Source: Podarcis raffonei
Taxonomy: Eukaryota; Chordata; Lepidosauria; Squamata; Lacertidae
Length of the DNA: 64,000 nt
Direction of reading: 5' to 3'
Assembly (NCBI RefSeq): GCF_027172205.1
Contig: NC_070604.1
Location: forward strand, 67,721,023 to 67,785,022
The position numbers and the translations under genes are program-made. The notes beneath the pieces are model-generated. The model made no database searches and was not told the DNA's origin. It worked only from the letters and a program-made list of their open reading frames with translations. This document shows, in pieces, positions 34,251-45,779 of the stretch. Each line of letters starts with the position of its first letter. Position 1 is the first letter of the stretch.

Positions 34251-35171
34251 ACAGCAATTCTGTTCTAGGTAGTAGATCCCCAGTGCATCTTTAAACTCAT
34301 AAAACTGTTTAAATGTAATATGGGTTAGTTGCTTATCTCGGAGGTTGAAAGCAAAACCATGCAAGCAAAGAGTTAATGTTCAATGAAACAACCAAGAGTA
34401 AGACCTACTGACAACAGTGCAAGGTTGTTGTGTTTCAGGTGGGCAACGAAGGGTGCATGAGAGTCCCCTCTTGGGTGTCCTCCCTTCGTCATACTGGATA
34501 CCTACTTTGAGGCAGTTTTGGACATAGATACTATGGGGCAGAACAGGATCCCATTATGAACATTGATCAGTTATATGAAAACAGGAAATGCAGACTGCAT
34601 TTTTGTCCACTGCATCCAGCAGTGAAGTCACACAATGAAAACTGTATTGCAGGAACATCAATAACTTGATGAAATGAGCGTCATAAATGCTGGTATTGGA
34701 ATAAAAAAACACATCCATCATGAAGGCCATTCCAGCTATCTTGTGCTGTGAACTAGGTAGGTTCTCTAGATCCAAGTGAGGAAGAATGTCCAAACCTGCC
34801 ACCTCAGTAACATGCATAGCAAACTCCTGTCTTTCCATTGTCAGCCAAAGGACTTGTCCACACTGGAGTTTATTGTGTGTTTGCTGTTGTTTGTGTTACT
34901 ATTTATGTGCAATAAGATGTTACCCTCAAACAATACCAGTCTCAAAGCTTTTCCCCTATAAAGTTGGGTTTATGCAGCATGGGGATAATATGATAGGTTG
35001 GGGGGTGGAAATGGGGTTCCAAATTGCTCCACTTGGGGTTTTAGGATGGGTGGGTCAATCATCACTTTCTACTAGTCCCCCTTCCACGCCCACTGCTTCC
35101 ATTTCTTTTCTTGCTGTGCTCATAACTATTTCTGACATGCTCCTGAATGAAGGATGTATTTTCTTACTCTT

Positions 35172-35390
35172 GATTCCTGAGATTCGCAACAAACGAGAAA
35201 TCTCCAAAAGCATACCACATTACAACTAGTATATGTATATTTCTTTTGATCCCTCAGATTTGCACAAAAGCAGAAAACTGCACAAGCAAACCACATCAAA
35301 CATTTTTACACCAAAAATTGCACAGCAATCTGAAAAGTGTGTGCTGAGAATTTACAATTGCTTTTATTTCTTTTCTGCTGGAGTATAACC

Positions 35391-35424
<34 letters not shown>

Positions 35425-35515
35425 GTAGGTAGATAGATAGATAGATAGATGATAGATAGATATAGATCCCTCAGATTTGCACAAAACCAGAAACCAGTAC
35501 AAGCAAATTTTCAGT
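35172..35515. repeat. Three diverged ~50-base direct repeats around a (GATA)n array
   Basis: Units starting gattcctgagattcgcaaca (35172), gatccctcagatttgcacaa (35250) and gatccctcagatttgcacaa (35466) each continue as cagaaa...caagcaaa/cataccaca. The last two are nearly identical and flank the GATA microsatellite. Confidence 0.75.
35391..35464. repeat. (GATA)n microsatellite
   Basis: About 17 GATA/GGTA units with minor interruptions. GATA arrays are common in squamates and often polymorphic. Confidence 0.95.
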
Positions 35516-36150
35516 TGCCTGACTTTGTGCTTTTATTCACTTCTTGTGCAGAGATACTTGTTTTCCAAAAAAAACAAGGTGTGTATGCAGCTATCTGCAT
35601 GCATACTCTGTCAGTACTTAATTGATATAATACAACCAGCAAATCAGAAGATAGGAACAAACACAAACACAAGCACCTGGTAGTATGAACAGAAAATACC
35701 AAAGCTGCTCTTCATATACAAATACATGTGGATCTGAATACTTGTCTAATCTGAATGAGGGAAAAAGTAGATTAACAGCTAAATAATGCCCAAATGTGGC
35801 TAGGTTCTCAGTCACATCTATTATTTCCTTTACTTCTCCTTTTAAACATGTAACATTAAGCAACAGTTTGGCTGATAGGTAAGACTGATCTTTTGGGCTA
35901 GGCAAGATCATGCTGTCAATTCAGGGTTCAAATTAGGCTTAAATGTGCCTTCTGTACCTTTCTTATGTTGTTTGTTCCATGCTGTTAATTAAGGGATGAT
36001 TAGGGAAGAGAAATCAAAATGTACGCTACAGATTTATGTAAACAGACAGTTTTAAGTGAAAATTTACATGAGCCTCACATGCGAAAATGTTCTGTGATAT
36101 CAAAGTGGCTTGCTTAAAATTGTGGTTCAAGCTGATAAGAGTTACAAACT

Positions 36151-36153
36151 TTT

Positions 36154-36201
<48 letters not shown>

Positions 36202-36203
36202 TT
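36151..36203. repeat. (CTTT)n microsatellite
   Basis: About 13 uninterrupted CTTT units. Confidence 0.95.
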
Positions 36204-36204
36204 T

Positions 36205-37685
36205 CACCAGCCCCAGTGTTCGATCTGCAGACATTATCAGATTATAATGCTTATCTCCAAACAATGATAATGCTTTACAGGCTGATTTCTACAGATTAAG
36301 CTACTATTAAAGGCACAAGAGCCAGTCACTTGATAATACAACTGATCAATAAAGAAGCCACATTTACAAAGTAAATGAATATGATAAAGGTAACTTTTAT
36401 TACCCTAAACAATGGGTTGTAACTGTTACTTTAATTTCTCATGCTTAAGAAAAATTCAAAAGAGCATTTTTTTCAATGAAAAGTTTCAATGAATAAATTT
36501 ATCATCAGTTAATTCATTTTTCACCTTGTTGAAGCCAGACAGTTTATCAGTAAACAGATAATAATCTCAAAATCAGATGATTGGACCTTATCTATTTCAT
36601 TCTGTCACATCCTGAAATCTCAGAACTGATAACACAACCAATCAATGTATGCCAAGGACTAGTTTGAAATAGAAATTGTCCCGTTAAGAACTCCAAGTGA
36701 GAAACTAACTTTGTTATGGTGATCAGACTCAAGAAAGGGTGCAAGCAAGGGTTTGTCTGCACATCTGAGAAAGAATATTGTGAATGATTCAGCTGGCCGC
36801 CTTTTGCAATGCTACTTTGGCTTCAGACATCAAATCCTTATTTCCAAGGCTCTCCTCCACCTTTGCATGCTGATTAGGCCAGATCTACGCATGCAGCAGA
36901 ATGAGGTAATAGAGTCCAAAATGGCAGAATGAACACTTCTATACTTCAAAAGTGGGCATACCATTTATTTATTTTTAATCCTCATGTAAGCAGAAACATT
37001 CCAGGAAGAGAGATTCTAGCCAAGCCCTCTCCTTGACCCCATGCCCCTAAAAATGGCATGAGAGGCAAAAGTTCAACCAGTGAAACTTTTTGCCAGCAGA
37101 AAGATGCAGTGATGGGTAAAGTCTAATCCCCCTCAATGTTAAAGCCATAGGAGCCCCACTGGGGAGGTGTACAGCTGTGTGTACATTTTGTTTCCATTTT
37201 TCTGCAGCTGAAGACAGACAGACAGACAGATTTGAAATCCATCCATCCATCTATCTACTTACCTATTTTTTTCAGTGTTCAATCCTAAAACAAGTCAGTC
37301 CAATCTACCTGAAGGGTACACTATCTATTAATGCAACTCCATTTCCAAAGTCAGATAAAAACCACACACCAAACAAGAGGGTACATTGTACTCAGATGAC
37401 TTTTCTGGGATCTTGATTATGCTTGTAACAGTCAGCTAGGTTCACATTAACCTGGCAAAGAACTTCACAGCTGCACAAAAACTGCTGGAGAAGCACAAAC
37501 AAGAAACAAGCACAAATATGAATAGAGTTTCATTCTGCAGAAACATATTCCCTGGTGCTACAGGCAGGCTGCCAGGTCACAACCCAGAAAATGGTTGTGA
37601 TTCCTTCATAACCCAGGAACCATGGGGAGAGATGCAGGGGTGGCATCCTTCATTCCTAGACCTGTCACCCACCCTCTGTCCTTAC
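36205..37685. other. Intergenic, no feature recognised
   Basis: Only short simple repeats (ACAG at about 37215, ATCC at about 37240) are visible. Confidence 0.5.
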
Positions 37686-37689
37686 CTGC

Positions 37690-38450
37690 TGTGAGGTAAA
37701 ATTAAGAGTTCCGATTGCTGCATTGAGGTGCCTGGGGCAGGCCACAAGTGAATAAAAAAAGCTGATCAAGGTTATGTACACATTATCATTTACTCTGGCT
37801 ACAATGTGCTCTCACTGCTACTGATTTAAGCCACAATTCATACACATTGTTACATTCCACCCCAATCTCTGAGCGGTGTGAGATTCCAGTGGTTCCAGGC
37901 ATGCTTACCAGGCTCTCTGTTTCCTTTTGGACAATGAGGTCCAGTGGAGACTGTGGTGTCTTTATGATATATGGTTTGTTTATACATATATACAACCTGA
38001 GCCTGGCGTGGGGGGTGGGGGCTTACAGCTTTAAACTCCAGGAGGGCCTTGTCTCTCCCATGGATTGGTTTGGATTCAAACTGTCAGCCCACATTGTGCT
38101 GTGACCCCCTTTTCTCCAACTTGCAAACTGCTTCCCCAAAACGTAACTATTTCCGTCTTCCTTACATCAGCCCACTGCAATTCCGAAACTCCCCTTTCCA
38201 ACTCTGCATTGTCTTTGGCTAACTCCCAGAGCCCCAGGAGGGGCTCCACCCCTCTTTGTCTGACAGAGAGCCTTTGCCTTGTTGATGGCTTCCTTGATAG
38301 GCCACAGCCCAGTGGCCTATCAGTTTTTTGTGCCCATCTTTTCAGGCAATTACTTCATCAGGAAACCAGCCCAGTTTATATTTTTAACATGGCTTATATA
38401 TTAACATGCTGAATTTGATGTCTAGCACCCTGGAATTAAAAGGGGGGTCC
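37690..38450 (-). mobile_element. LTR-like repeat, copy A
   Basis: Shares with 60260-60990 a well-conserved segment. On the minus strand both read tatatgt... then an A/T-rich signal with AATAAACCATAC or its variant, then cactacggtctccgctg or a similar series. This looks like the R region of an LTR with its polyadenylation signal. No internal viral coding region is attached in the window. An old fossil; the exact ends are uncertain. Confidence 0.4.
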
Positions 38451-38459
38451 AGGCACCCC

Positions 38460-41330
38460 ACAAACATATAACATTATGCAGTAGCTTATTGAGAAACACT
38501 CCTGCTTGATGTGTTTCCCCTCAAACCAGCTTCCATCTGATTTGAAAATGTACCCTGTGGTTAAGCTGAGGTGTGTATATTTCAGCCATCTCTTGCACAT
38601 GTGCAGATGGCACCTTCATTGAATAGAAGTTCAGGGGGGTGCAGGGGCAGGAAAACAAATCAGGTAATGGTGTGTACAGCAATGTAAAAATGGGACTTGC
38701 AATGCAGTGAGAGGAAGCGGTTGTGCTGTGTTTTCAACTCTATGATTCTGTGATTCTATGAATGCTAAATATTTTATTTACAAAGTCTGAATGCTTGTCA
38801 AGGATATGACTGAAGTGATGGGATATTAAAGTACATTAGAAGAAGAGACAGAATGTAATGGCAGTAGAGTGTTATGATGGAGCCTCCCTTCCTAGCCATA
38901 GAAAATCCTTCTGGACTTTTCTCAAGATTGGATCAGAAATGGCCACATATATTCCACACCTATTTCCCCTACAAGGCAACAATGAAAACTTAAAGGGGAA
39001 AAGATCTATTGACTCTCATGACAGCATCTGTATGCATGTCTCTAAGCAAGTGTATTTTGTCTCATTTATAAAGATGTGGAAATCTTTTATTTTTATGGGA
39101 AGAAGGTGAGAAATCAATAATGCAAAAAGGTTTTAAAAACAGCACAGCCGTGATGGACAATTAAAGTCTCATAGGCTCTGGTAGTATTGATTTTCCTGGT
39201 GCCCTTGAGCCCTGCTGTTTTTAAAGAGAAGTGTGTTAACCCTTTGATTTAATGAGCAAATTGGAAGCATCAGTTTTGACACTTGGGCAATGTTTATCAC
39301 AGGTTTCCTTCCAAGATATTGGGGACTGCCACAACTGCAAGGAGATTAACAGAGCAAATTATATGCGTAATTGCATGGGGAGAAACACTGCCATCATGCC
39401 TGTGGTATTTCCACTGAATCCAAAATATTCTCAAACCTGGCAGAATCAAAATGTTTTTGTTTTTTTTAAAACCACACAAATGACAACCACAGCTCACTGG
39501 TCAACAACACCTGCAAGACACTTGGAGGTGTACAGGCAGCCCAACGGGGTCTTGATGATCTGATCACTGCTCCACATACTTCTGTGTCACAACACGCAGA
39601 ATGATGCCACAGGGAATGTGGCTCTCATACTGCAAAAGGGCCTGCACCTCCGTTTTGTAATATTAAGCTACCATCTAGAAGCCCACTTTCTATCTTCTCC
39701 CAGAGCAGGAATACTGTGCTTGCGGCTGCTCACCTTGAGACAGAGACAACATGCTTCTTCTTCAGAAATATAATTTTTATCCAGATTCTATGCAAATATG
39801 CTGATTAAACATATTAATTTAAGTAATTTAGCCAGTTAACATTCATTTGCAGAGCTATTTCTACTCTGCCCACCCCTCCAATTTTGTGGACATGTTAGCA
39901 AAAGAGAGGACCCAGCAGAGGGTTACTCACCTTTTTTTGTTTTTGCTGGCCTGCCATTGGAGCATCAGTGGCAGAGGGGAGACAGTGACCGCAGTGAGGA
40001 GGTCCATGATCAGACCTCATGCTCCCCCTCACAGATCTGCAAAGCGTTTTCCCAAGGGCCATAACATCATACCCTTAATTGGGCTGCATCCCTATTTTTT
40101 GCCATGTTGCTTTTTTTAATACAGTATGTATTCTTTCCACCATCCTTATCTGTTTGTTTAACCTCCCTGAGGACATTTGGTTGCAGTGTGGTGGGATGCA
40201 TAAGAGGCCTTTGTCTCCATCTTGGCTTAAGAGACAGTTGCTTAGATACAAAATAAAGTGGAGAGGGTTCGGGATCAGAAGCTATGCTGGGGGACCAGAT
40301 GGGAAACCTCTTTTGACTGACTCGGGCCTGAGGACCCTGGTTGTCGGTCTTCAAAGCCTCTTCCCTGCTGTCTTCCAAATGTGCACTTTGTGGCCACTTC
40401 AAAGAAAGAGGGGAAGTGATTTTCCAATCAAGTATTTTTAAAAACGAGAGTAGCCATGGACAATGCTTAGCAGGAAGAGAAGAGAGATGGAGCTGCTGAT
40501 TTCGAACCGGAATTGCCTAATCATTTCACGACATATGCTGAAGTGTATTAGAATGTTTATAAAGGCCTCTTATGAGACTCTGGCATCAGCAATGTCACTA
40601 GCCAGCAATCATAACTAGGGAATGTTCCCTATTTAAAACAGTACGCTGACATGCATAGGACCGGGCTGTAAGTATTCCAGCTTGTAAGCAGCTGATCAGG
40701 ACATCCTGTGTTTTTTTCAGCCAACCACCACCTGTCCTTTGTAAATAGTGGGTTTTACAGTTCTGAGGTGAATAAACATGATGGCTTCTTTTGCTCTGAA
40801 TGCCTGCCTCTGCTCATCAAAATTAATAGGGAGCTTCAAGCAATCTTATTTCTTAATGCTGCTTCTGTATTACTTCTAATTTTCCTAGCAGTATCCTCAT
40901 TATTAAATGTCATCCTTATTAACAAAGTGCGCTGCTTTATCTGAAACGTTGGTCTTAATGTTTCATCCATTAGAGTCTAATTTTAACAATGACAGAATGA
41001 TCTCTCTCTCTGTTTCACGGTCTACAACCACAGGCTTTTCATTTTTACTTTGTGGCTGTCTAGTTAGGAGACCAGACTGTCTCAACTCTGTTGTTTCCCT
41101 TACGGAATTTTCCATGGACACCAGGCACTTATATCCACTGCAAAGTTGTCCTGAGTCAGCCCCACTGAAATGAATGTGCAGCTCCTATTTGTTTTAGTAG
41201 GGCAATTAGAAATGTCTTTTCAGTGGATTCTGCTCTGTGCTAAAAGTACCCATTCAATATCTTGGTAATTCCAAAATGTTACTGGTCCCCATTAATGGCA
41301 GAAACAGCCTGTTCAGTGACATAACATCAA
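38460..41330. other. Intergenic, mostly unclassified
   Basis: A short CR1-like tail is at 38727-38762 (caactctatgattctgtgat). Apart from it no supported gene, RNA or complete repeat was found in nearly 3 kb. Confidence 0.5.
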
Positions 41331-41336
41331 AACGGA

Positions 41337-41360
41337 AGTGTGTGTGTGTCTGTGTGTGTC

Positions 41361-41414
<54 letters not shown>
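41337..41414. repeat. Compound (TG)n(AG)n microsatellite
   Basis: TG units with two interruptions pass into about 18 AG units. Confidence 0.95.
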
Positions 41415-41416
<2 letters not shown>

Positions 41417-41419
41417 CAC

Positions 41420-42690
41420 TTCCTCAGCTAACAGTGGTCCCATAGCTAGCACTACAAGGGTGGGAAACTTTTTGGGGGCCAAGAACCACTTCAACCCAAG
41501 AAAAATAAGTTCCAATAGTATGTATCTCTCATACTTCCCCCATCCTGATGTGAAAACAAAAGTGAAAACATAGAATGTTTTGTCAAAAGAATGCTGGAAG
41601 TGAGGAGTGGCTGACACAGCAGGGGTCCCAGTTGCTCATTCCGCACCCCCCCTCTCCTGGTCTACATTTTATGTGGATCAACCTATTTGAATGAGACATT
41701 TACTCATTTACTAGAAAACTTAGTAGAAGGATAATGCTCCCTGGTTACGTTGCTGATTAATACAAAAGGTGTACTTCGTTTCTTCTCTTCTTTAAGTGGG
41801 TCTTTTCCTTGTAGGGTATATGTGTTGTATGGTTGTGTTTTTTTCTTAGTTGTTGCCTGCCAAATGCCTTGCTTCATGCCTTGCTCATGCTGAGGACCAC
41901 GAGGCCTAGCCTACAGCCCGATGATTAGTAGCTATGAATTTTTATTGATCTAATATGCTAGGGCACTTAGATTTGTTTTGCAACTAGATGGGCTGGATGG
42001 AGTTAGGAGTTATGTTATTCACTTTGATTGTTTTGACAATGCTGCTTACTATTTCATAAGCAAATTCTATCCAGTTGCTTTAAATTAAATCATGTAAGTT
42101 GCTTTATTTTCAAATATTTTATCTGATTTTGTATTAATTCCTATTAATTCCTTTTTCTCTATGACTTGTATATAAGTTCTATTCCAATTCATAGTTCCAA
42201 TTCATATCATTCTTTAATAATTTAATATCACCATTGAACTTTGTATATTAATTTTAAAAAGAATGATTTGTTTCAGTCACCATCTGAAGCGCTTGTGTTT
42301 GTTTTATTGTGTAAGCTTTACTTTCTGTTACATTGTGTTGCTACTGAGGAAGATTATTGGCATGGTGTGGATTGGATCCCCAGATTAACATTTGGTGCTA
42401 AAACCTGGGAACTTAATCGGAAGCCAGGAGTTGGAAACCTCGACATGAGTTTAGTTTGTGAGAAAAGTTGACTAGTGGAGGAGTAGCTCTAGCATTTAGA
42501 GATATTTGAAGCTGAGCAGCCTCATTATTTCAAAAGTACGTGGACAAACAAAATCCCTTCCCTTTTCATTGGCTTGTTGACGTAATCATATCTAATTTAC
42601 AGAAATGAGTGTTCCAGGGAAAGGGAAAGCAAAAGAGTGTTGCTGATAAGAGTCAGGGTAGTGTGTTGAGTAACTAATACAATGAAAATT
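41420..42690. other. Intergenic, no feature recognised
   Basis: AT-rich sequence; the segment from 41450 (aagggtgggaaactttttgg) may be a hAT fragment, but the support is weak. Confidence 0.45.
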
Positions 42691-42696
42691 TGTGTA

Positions 42697-42938
42697 CAGT
42701 GGTACCTCGGGTTAAGTCCTTAATTCATTCCGGAGGTCCATACTTAACCTGAAACTGTTCTTAACCTGAAGCACCACTTTAGCTAATGGGGCCTCCTGCT
42801 GCCACTGCGCCGCTGGAGCGTAATTTCTGTTCTCATCCTGAAGCAAAGTTCTTAACCCGAGGTAATGTTTCTGGGTTAGCGGAGTCTGTAACCTGAAGCG
42901 TATGTAACCTGAAGCGTATGTAACCTGAGGTACCACTG
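42697..42938. mobile_element. Tigger-like palindromic MITE
   Basis: 242 bases with inverted ends CAGTGGTACCTCGGGTTA and TAACCTGAGGTACCACTG, flanked by TA on both sides (42695-42696 and 42939-42940), the Tc1/mariner target. It carries inner repeats of the cttaacctgaagc motif. A second copy is at 51401-51634. Confidence 0.85.
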
Positions 42939-42949
42939 TACTTGGTTGA

Positions 42950-43930
42950 GTGAGCCCATAGGTTCAAGGCCCCATAGTGGCTCCACTGGAATGTATTGAT
43001 GACTTATTGGAACAATATTCTGAAGAGAGGAAACTTCAGGTGGTTGTGAAGAGGAAGTCACAGGTTGCTTATGGCTTTTAGAAACTAGATGGCTACAAGT
43101 TAAAGAGGAAAAAGATAAGACACAGTTTTCTTGGCTCTGGGACAGGAGTATAAGAAGTTGTAGATGAAGGGTGATGGTCTTGAAAGAGAAGTAAAGCAAA
43201 TAGGTACATAGAATTTGGGACTAGTTCCTGAAAACTGGGGATTCCTGGAGAACTGAGAGAACAGACATCTGTCAATGAGCATTTGCAATGCCACTTGAAG
43301 AATCTGAAGGAGAAAATTGTAGCTTTCCAAGGAGCTGTAAAAGTTTTGACACGGCACCTTAAAAAGCAACTGGTCAGTGATGGAGAAGTCAGTGGTGTTG
43401 CTCATCCTCAAGGTAAAGCTTTGGTAGAATAGATGAACAGTTCCATGCTCATACAACTATTTGGTCAGTAGCTGGAGGAACTTCTTCAGATAATAATGAT
43501 GTTGATGTTTGGGAATGAGAATGGATACAAGGAAGTGATAACAGGGAGAAAATGGTTGCTTCCGGTCCACTGGAGGTGAAGGTTTGCAAGCAGGTCAATA
43601 TTGGGCTTGCTCATGCTTCTGCTTGTACTGCTTAATCGGAGCAAATGTCAATTGGCTTTTCCATGGATTAACACTTGCCCTGATTCAGCGGTAAAGAGCT
43701 GAAAGGGGTGGCAAACGGAAAACTGCTCAAACCTATGCCTAGAAAGCACAGGATAAACAGAAAACCTCTAGGACCTGTGCATTCTCAGCACGGGACAAGC
43801 AAAGTGTGGATGAGCCCATTGCTTTACACAGTGGAGCTAAATAGAAGGAGGACTCTGCAGTACCAGATCCTGTTATCACTGCTAAGGATACCACACCTTA
43901 TGAGAAATAGGTTATAGTGGAGGCAAACGT
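42950..43930 (+). repeat. Unidentified block with protein-like character
   Basis: The plus strand shows short stretches with coding-like amino acid usage (for example EQYSEERKLQVVVKRKSQ, and NEHLQCHLKNLKEK, which suggests a coiled coil), interrupted throughout. It may be the relic of a transposable element or a retrocopy. I recognise no family, and no ends or target duplications are visible. Confidence 0.3.
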
Positions 43931-43954
43931 TAGCTTCTTCTGAGCTTGAGGACA

Positions 43955-44252
43955 TAGAGGAAGAAGAAGAAGAAGAAGAAGAAGAAGAAGAAGAAGAAGA
44001 AGAAGAGTAGTTTAGATTTGATATCCCGCTTTATCACTACCCTAAGGAGTCTCAAAGCGGCTAACAATCTCCTTTCCCTTCCTCCCCCACAACAAACACT
44101 CTGTGAGGTGAGTGGGGCTGAGAGACTTCAGAGAAGTGTGACTAGCCCAAGGTCACCCAGCAGCTGCATGTGGAGGAGCGGAGACGCGAACCCGGTTCCC
44201 CAGGTTACGAGACTACCGCTCTTAACCACCACACCACACTGGCTCTCTACTA
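43955..44252 (-). mobile_element. tRNA-derived SINE of Sauria/Squam1 type (family 3)
   Basis: The minus strand begins agagccagtgtggtgtggtg, then gttaagagcggtagtctcgt, then aacctggggaaccgggttcg (B box), and continues ggtgaccttgggctagtcac and ccgctttgagactccttagg. It ends in a (TTC)n tail, which forms the (GAA)n at 43961-44006 on the plus strand. The tRNA-like head and BovB-like tail are the layout of widespread squamate SINEs. Confidence 0.8.
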
Positions 44253-44338
44253 AGGGAAGTAGAGGAGACCGTTGAGGACTTCCTTCTAAGTACACATGCA
44301 CAGAACTGCACTCCATAAAAATTAAGCATTATAAGATA

Positions 44339-44702
44339 AAGGTAAAGGTACCCCTGCCCGTACGGGCAAGTCGTGTCCGACTCTAGGGTTGTGCGCCCAT
44401 CTCACTTAAGAGGCCAGGGGCCAGCGCTGTCCCGAGACACTTCTGGGTCACGTGGCCAGCGTGACGAAGCTGCTCTGGTGAGCCAGCACCAGCGCAGCAC
44501 ATGGAAACGCCGTTTACCTTCCCGCTATAAAGCGGTACCTATTTATCTACTTGCACTTAAGGGTGCTTTCAAACTGCTAGGTGGGCAGGAGCTGGGACCG
44601 AAAGACGGGAGCTCACCCCGCCGCGGGGATTCAAACCGCCGACCATATGATCGGCAAGTCCTAGGCACTGAGGTTTTACCCACAGTACCACCCGCGTCCC
44701 TT
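44339..44702 (-). mobile_element. tRNA-derived SINE (family 1), copy 3, full length
   Basis: Target duplications attataagata at 44328-44338 and 44703-44713. The tail TTTACCTTT is on the left and the head gggacgcgggtggtactgtg on the right (minus strand). It is very similar to the copy at 26296-26660; box B is gattcaaaccgcc reversed. Confidence 0.9.
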
Positions 44703-44939
44703 ATTATAAGATAGAGCCACCATATTGTGCGATTTGGTATCCAGTGCATGCCGTGGAAACAAAACATCCAATTACACATTAGCTGGAGATATTTGGTGAT
44801 AACAAGCAAATTATCTTTTCGGCAATTTATCTTCCATTATAGATCTTTGTATCACAGGATCTTTGGAACTTCAGGGTTCCAAAGAATGTTGTTTGACAAC
44901 AATTGCAGTAACATATTAAGAACATACAAAGAGGTTGCT

Positions 44940-45130
44940 ACATCAGGCCACAGTGGCTAACCAGGTGCCTGTGGAAATCCTGCAAGCAGGACCTGACCAC
45001 ATGAGCACGCTCTCCTCCTGTGGTTTTTAGCAACGGGTATTCAGGAACATTACTGCCTCTGACCATGGAGGTGGAGCATAGCTGTTGAAGGTCAGTAGCT
45101 ATTGACAACTTTCTGTTCCATGAATTTATC
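44940..45130 (+). repeat. Dispersed squamate repeat, copy 2
   Basis: catcaggccacagtggctaa followed by ccaggtgcctgtggaaatcc, gcaagcaggacctgaccaca, actgcctctgaccatggagg and agcatagctgttgaaggtca. Same family as 28155-28295 and 51313-51845. Confidence 0.6.
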
Positions 45131-45164
45131 CAATACTCCCTTAATGCCTTTTTATATTTTCTGT

Positions 45165-45410
45165 GGCAGCTCCTAAGCTGTGGAACTCCTTCCGCACAGA
45201 GGTTCATCTGACACCTTCACTGTATAGCTTTCATCATATGCTGAAGACACAGCACTTTCCTCTGGCATTTGACCCCTGGGATCTACTGTATATATGGTAG
45301 GGCTCATCTTACTCTTCTAATTGTAAATTGTTTAAACTGATTTTAATCTTGTATTTTTTTATTGTTGAAGGCGGTTAAGAAATCCAATTAATAATAATAC
45401 ACCAGATATC
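45165..45410 (+). mobile_element. L2/CR1-like LINE 3' end
   Basis: cctaagctgtggaactcctt followed by ccgcacagaggttcatctga encodes the common WNSLP-type C-terminus of L2-like ORF2. The 3' UTR ends in ggcggttaagaaatcc and ATT/AAT units. Confidence 0.6.
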
Positions 45411-45584
45411 AATTTATGATTCTGGTCATACTTTCTGTTGCATTATCAGTATTTAAAAATAGATTTGACCCTAATCAGATTGGAGATCCAGTTGATCTGA
45501 CTCTGTCGGCAGTTCAGTACATCTAACTAGAAGCAGTCCAACTAATTTTGCAAGGAATTAGTTGAAAAGAGCTGGAGCTGGTGT

Positions 45585-45775
45585 TAGAGGACCGGCTCTG
45601 TAGCCATAAGGTCTGAGATTCAGTCTCTGCCATCTTCGGTTTATAATATTCTGTCTGAAGGGCTGGGAGATACCTCTTCTTAAGACCTTTGAGAGCTGCT
45701 GCCAGTCAGAGTGAATTGCAGTGGGCTAACATGAACCAGCAGGATGACTCAGTATAAAGCAATGTCATATGTTCA
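45585..45775 (+). mobile_element. tRNA-derived SINE (family 2), plus-strand decayed copy
   Basis: Ends with gagctgctgccagtcagagt, then gaattgcagtgggctaacat and gactcagtataaagcaatgt; the head region 45590-45640 is poorly preserved. Confidence 0.55.
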
Positions 45776-45779
45776 ATTA

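Noticed and set aside
33858-34257. Several frames of about 90-126 codons
   Set aside because: G-rich MITE-like block read in several frames at once; low-complexity Gly/Trp or Pro/His products.
35391-35464. Possible CRISPR-like array
   Set aside because: Simple GATA microsatellite in a vertebrate genome; no spacers and no Cas genes anywhere in the window.
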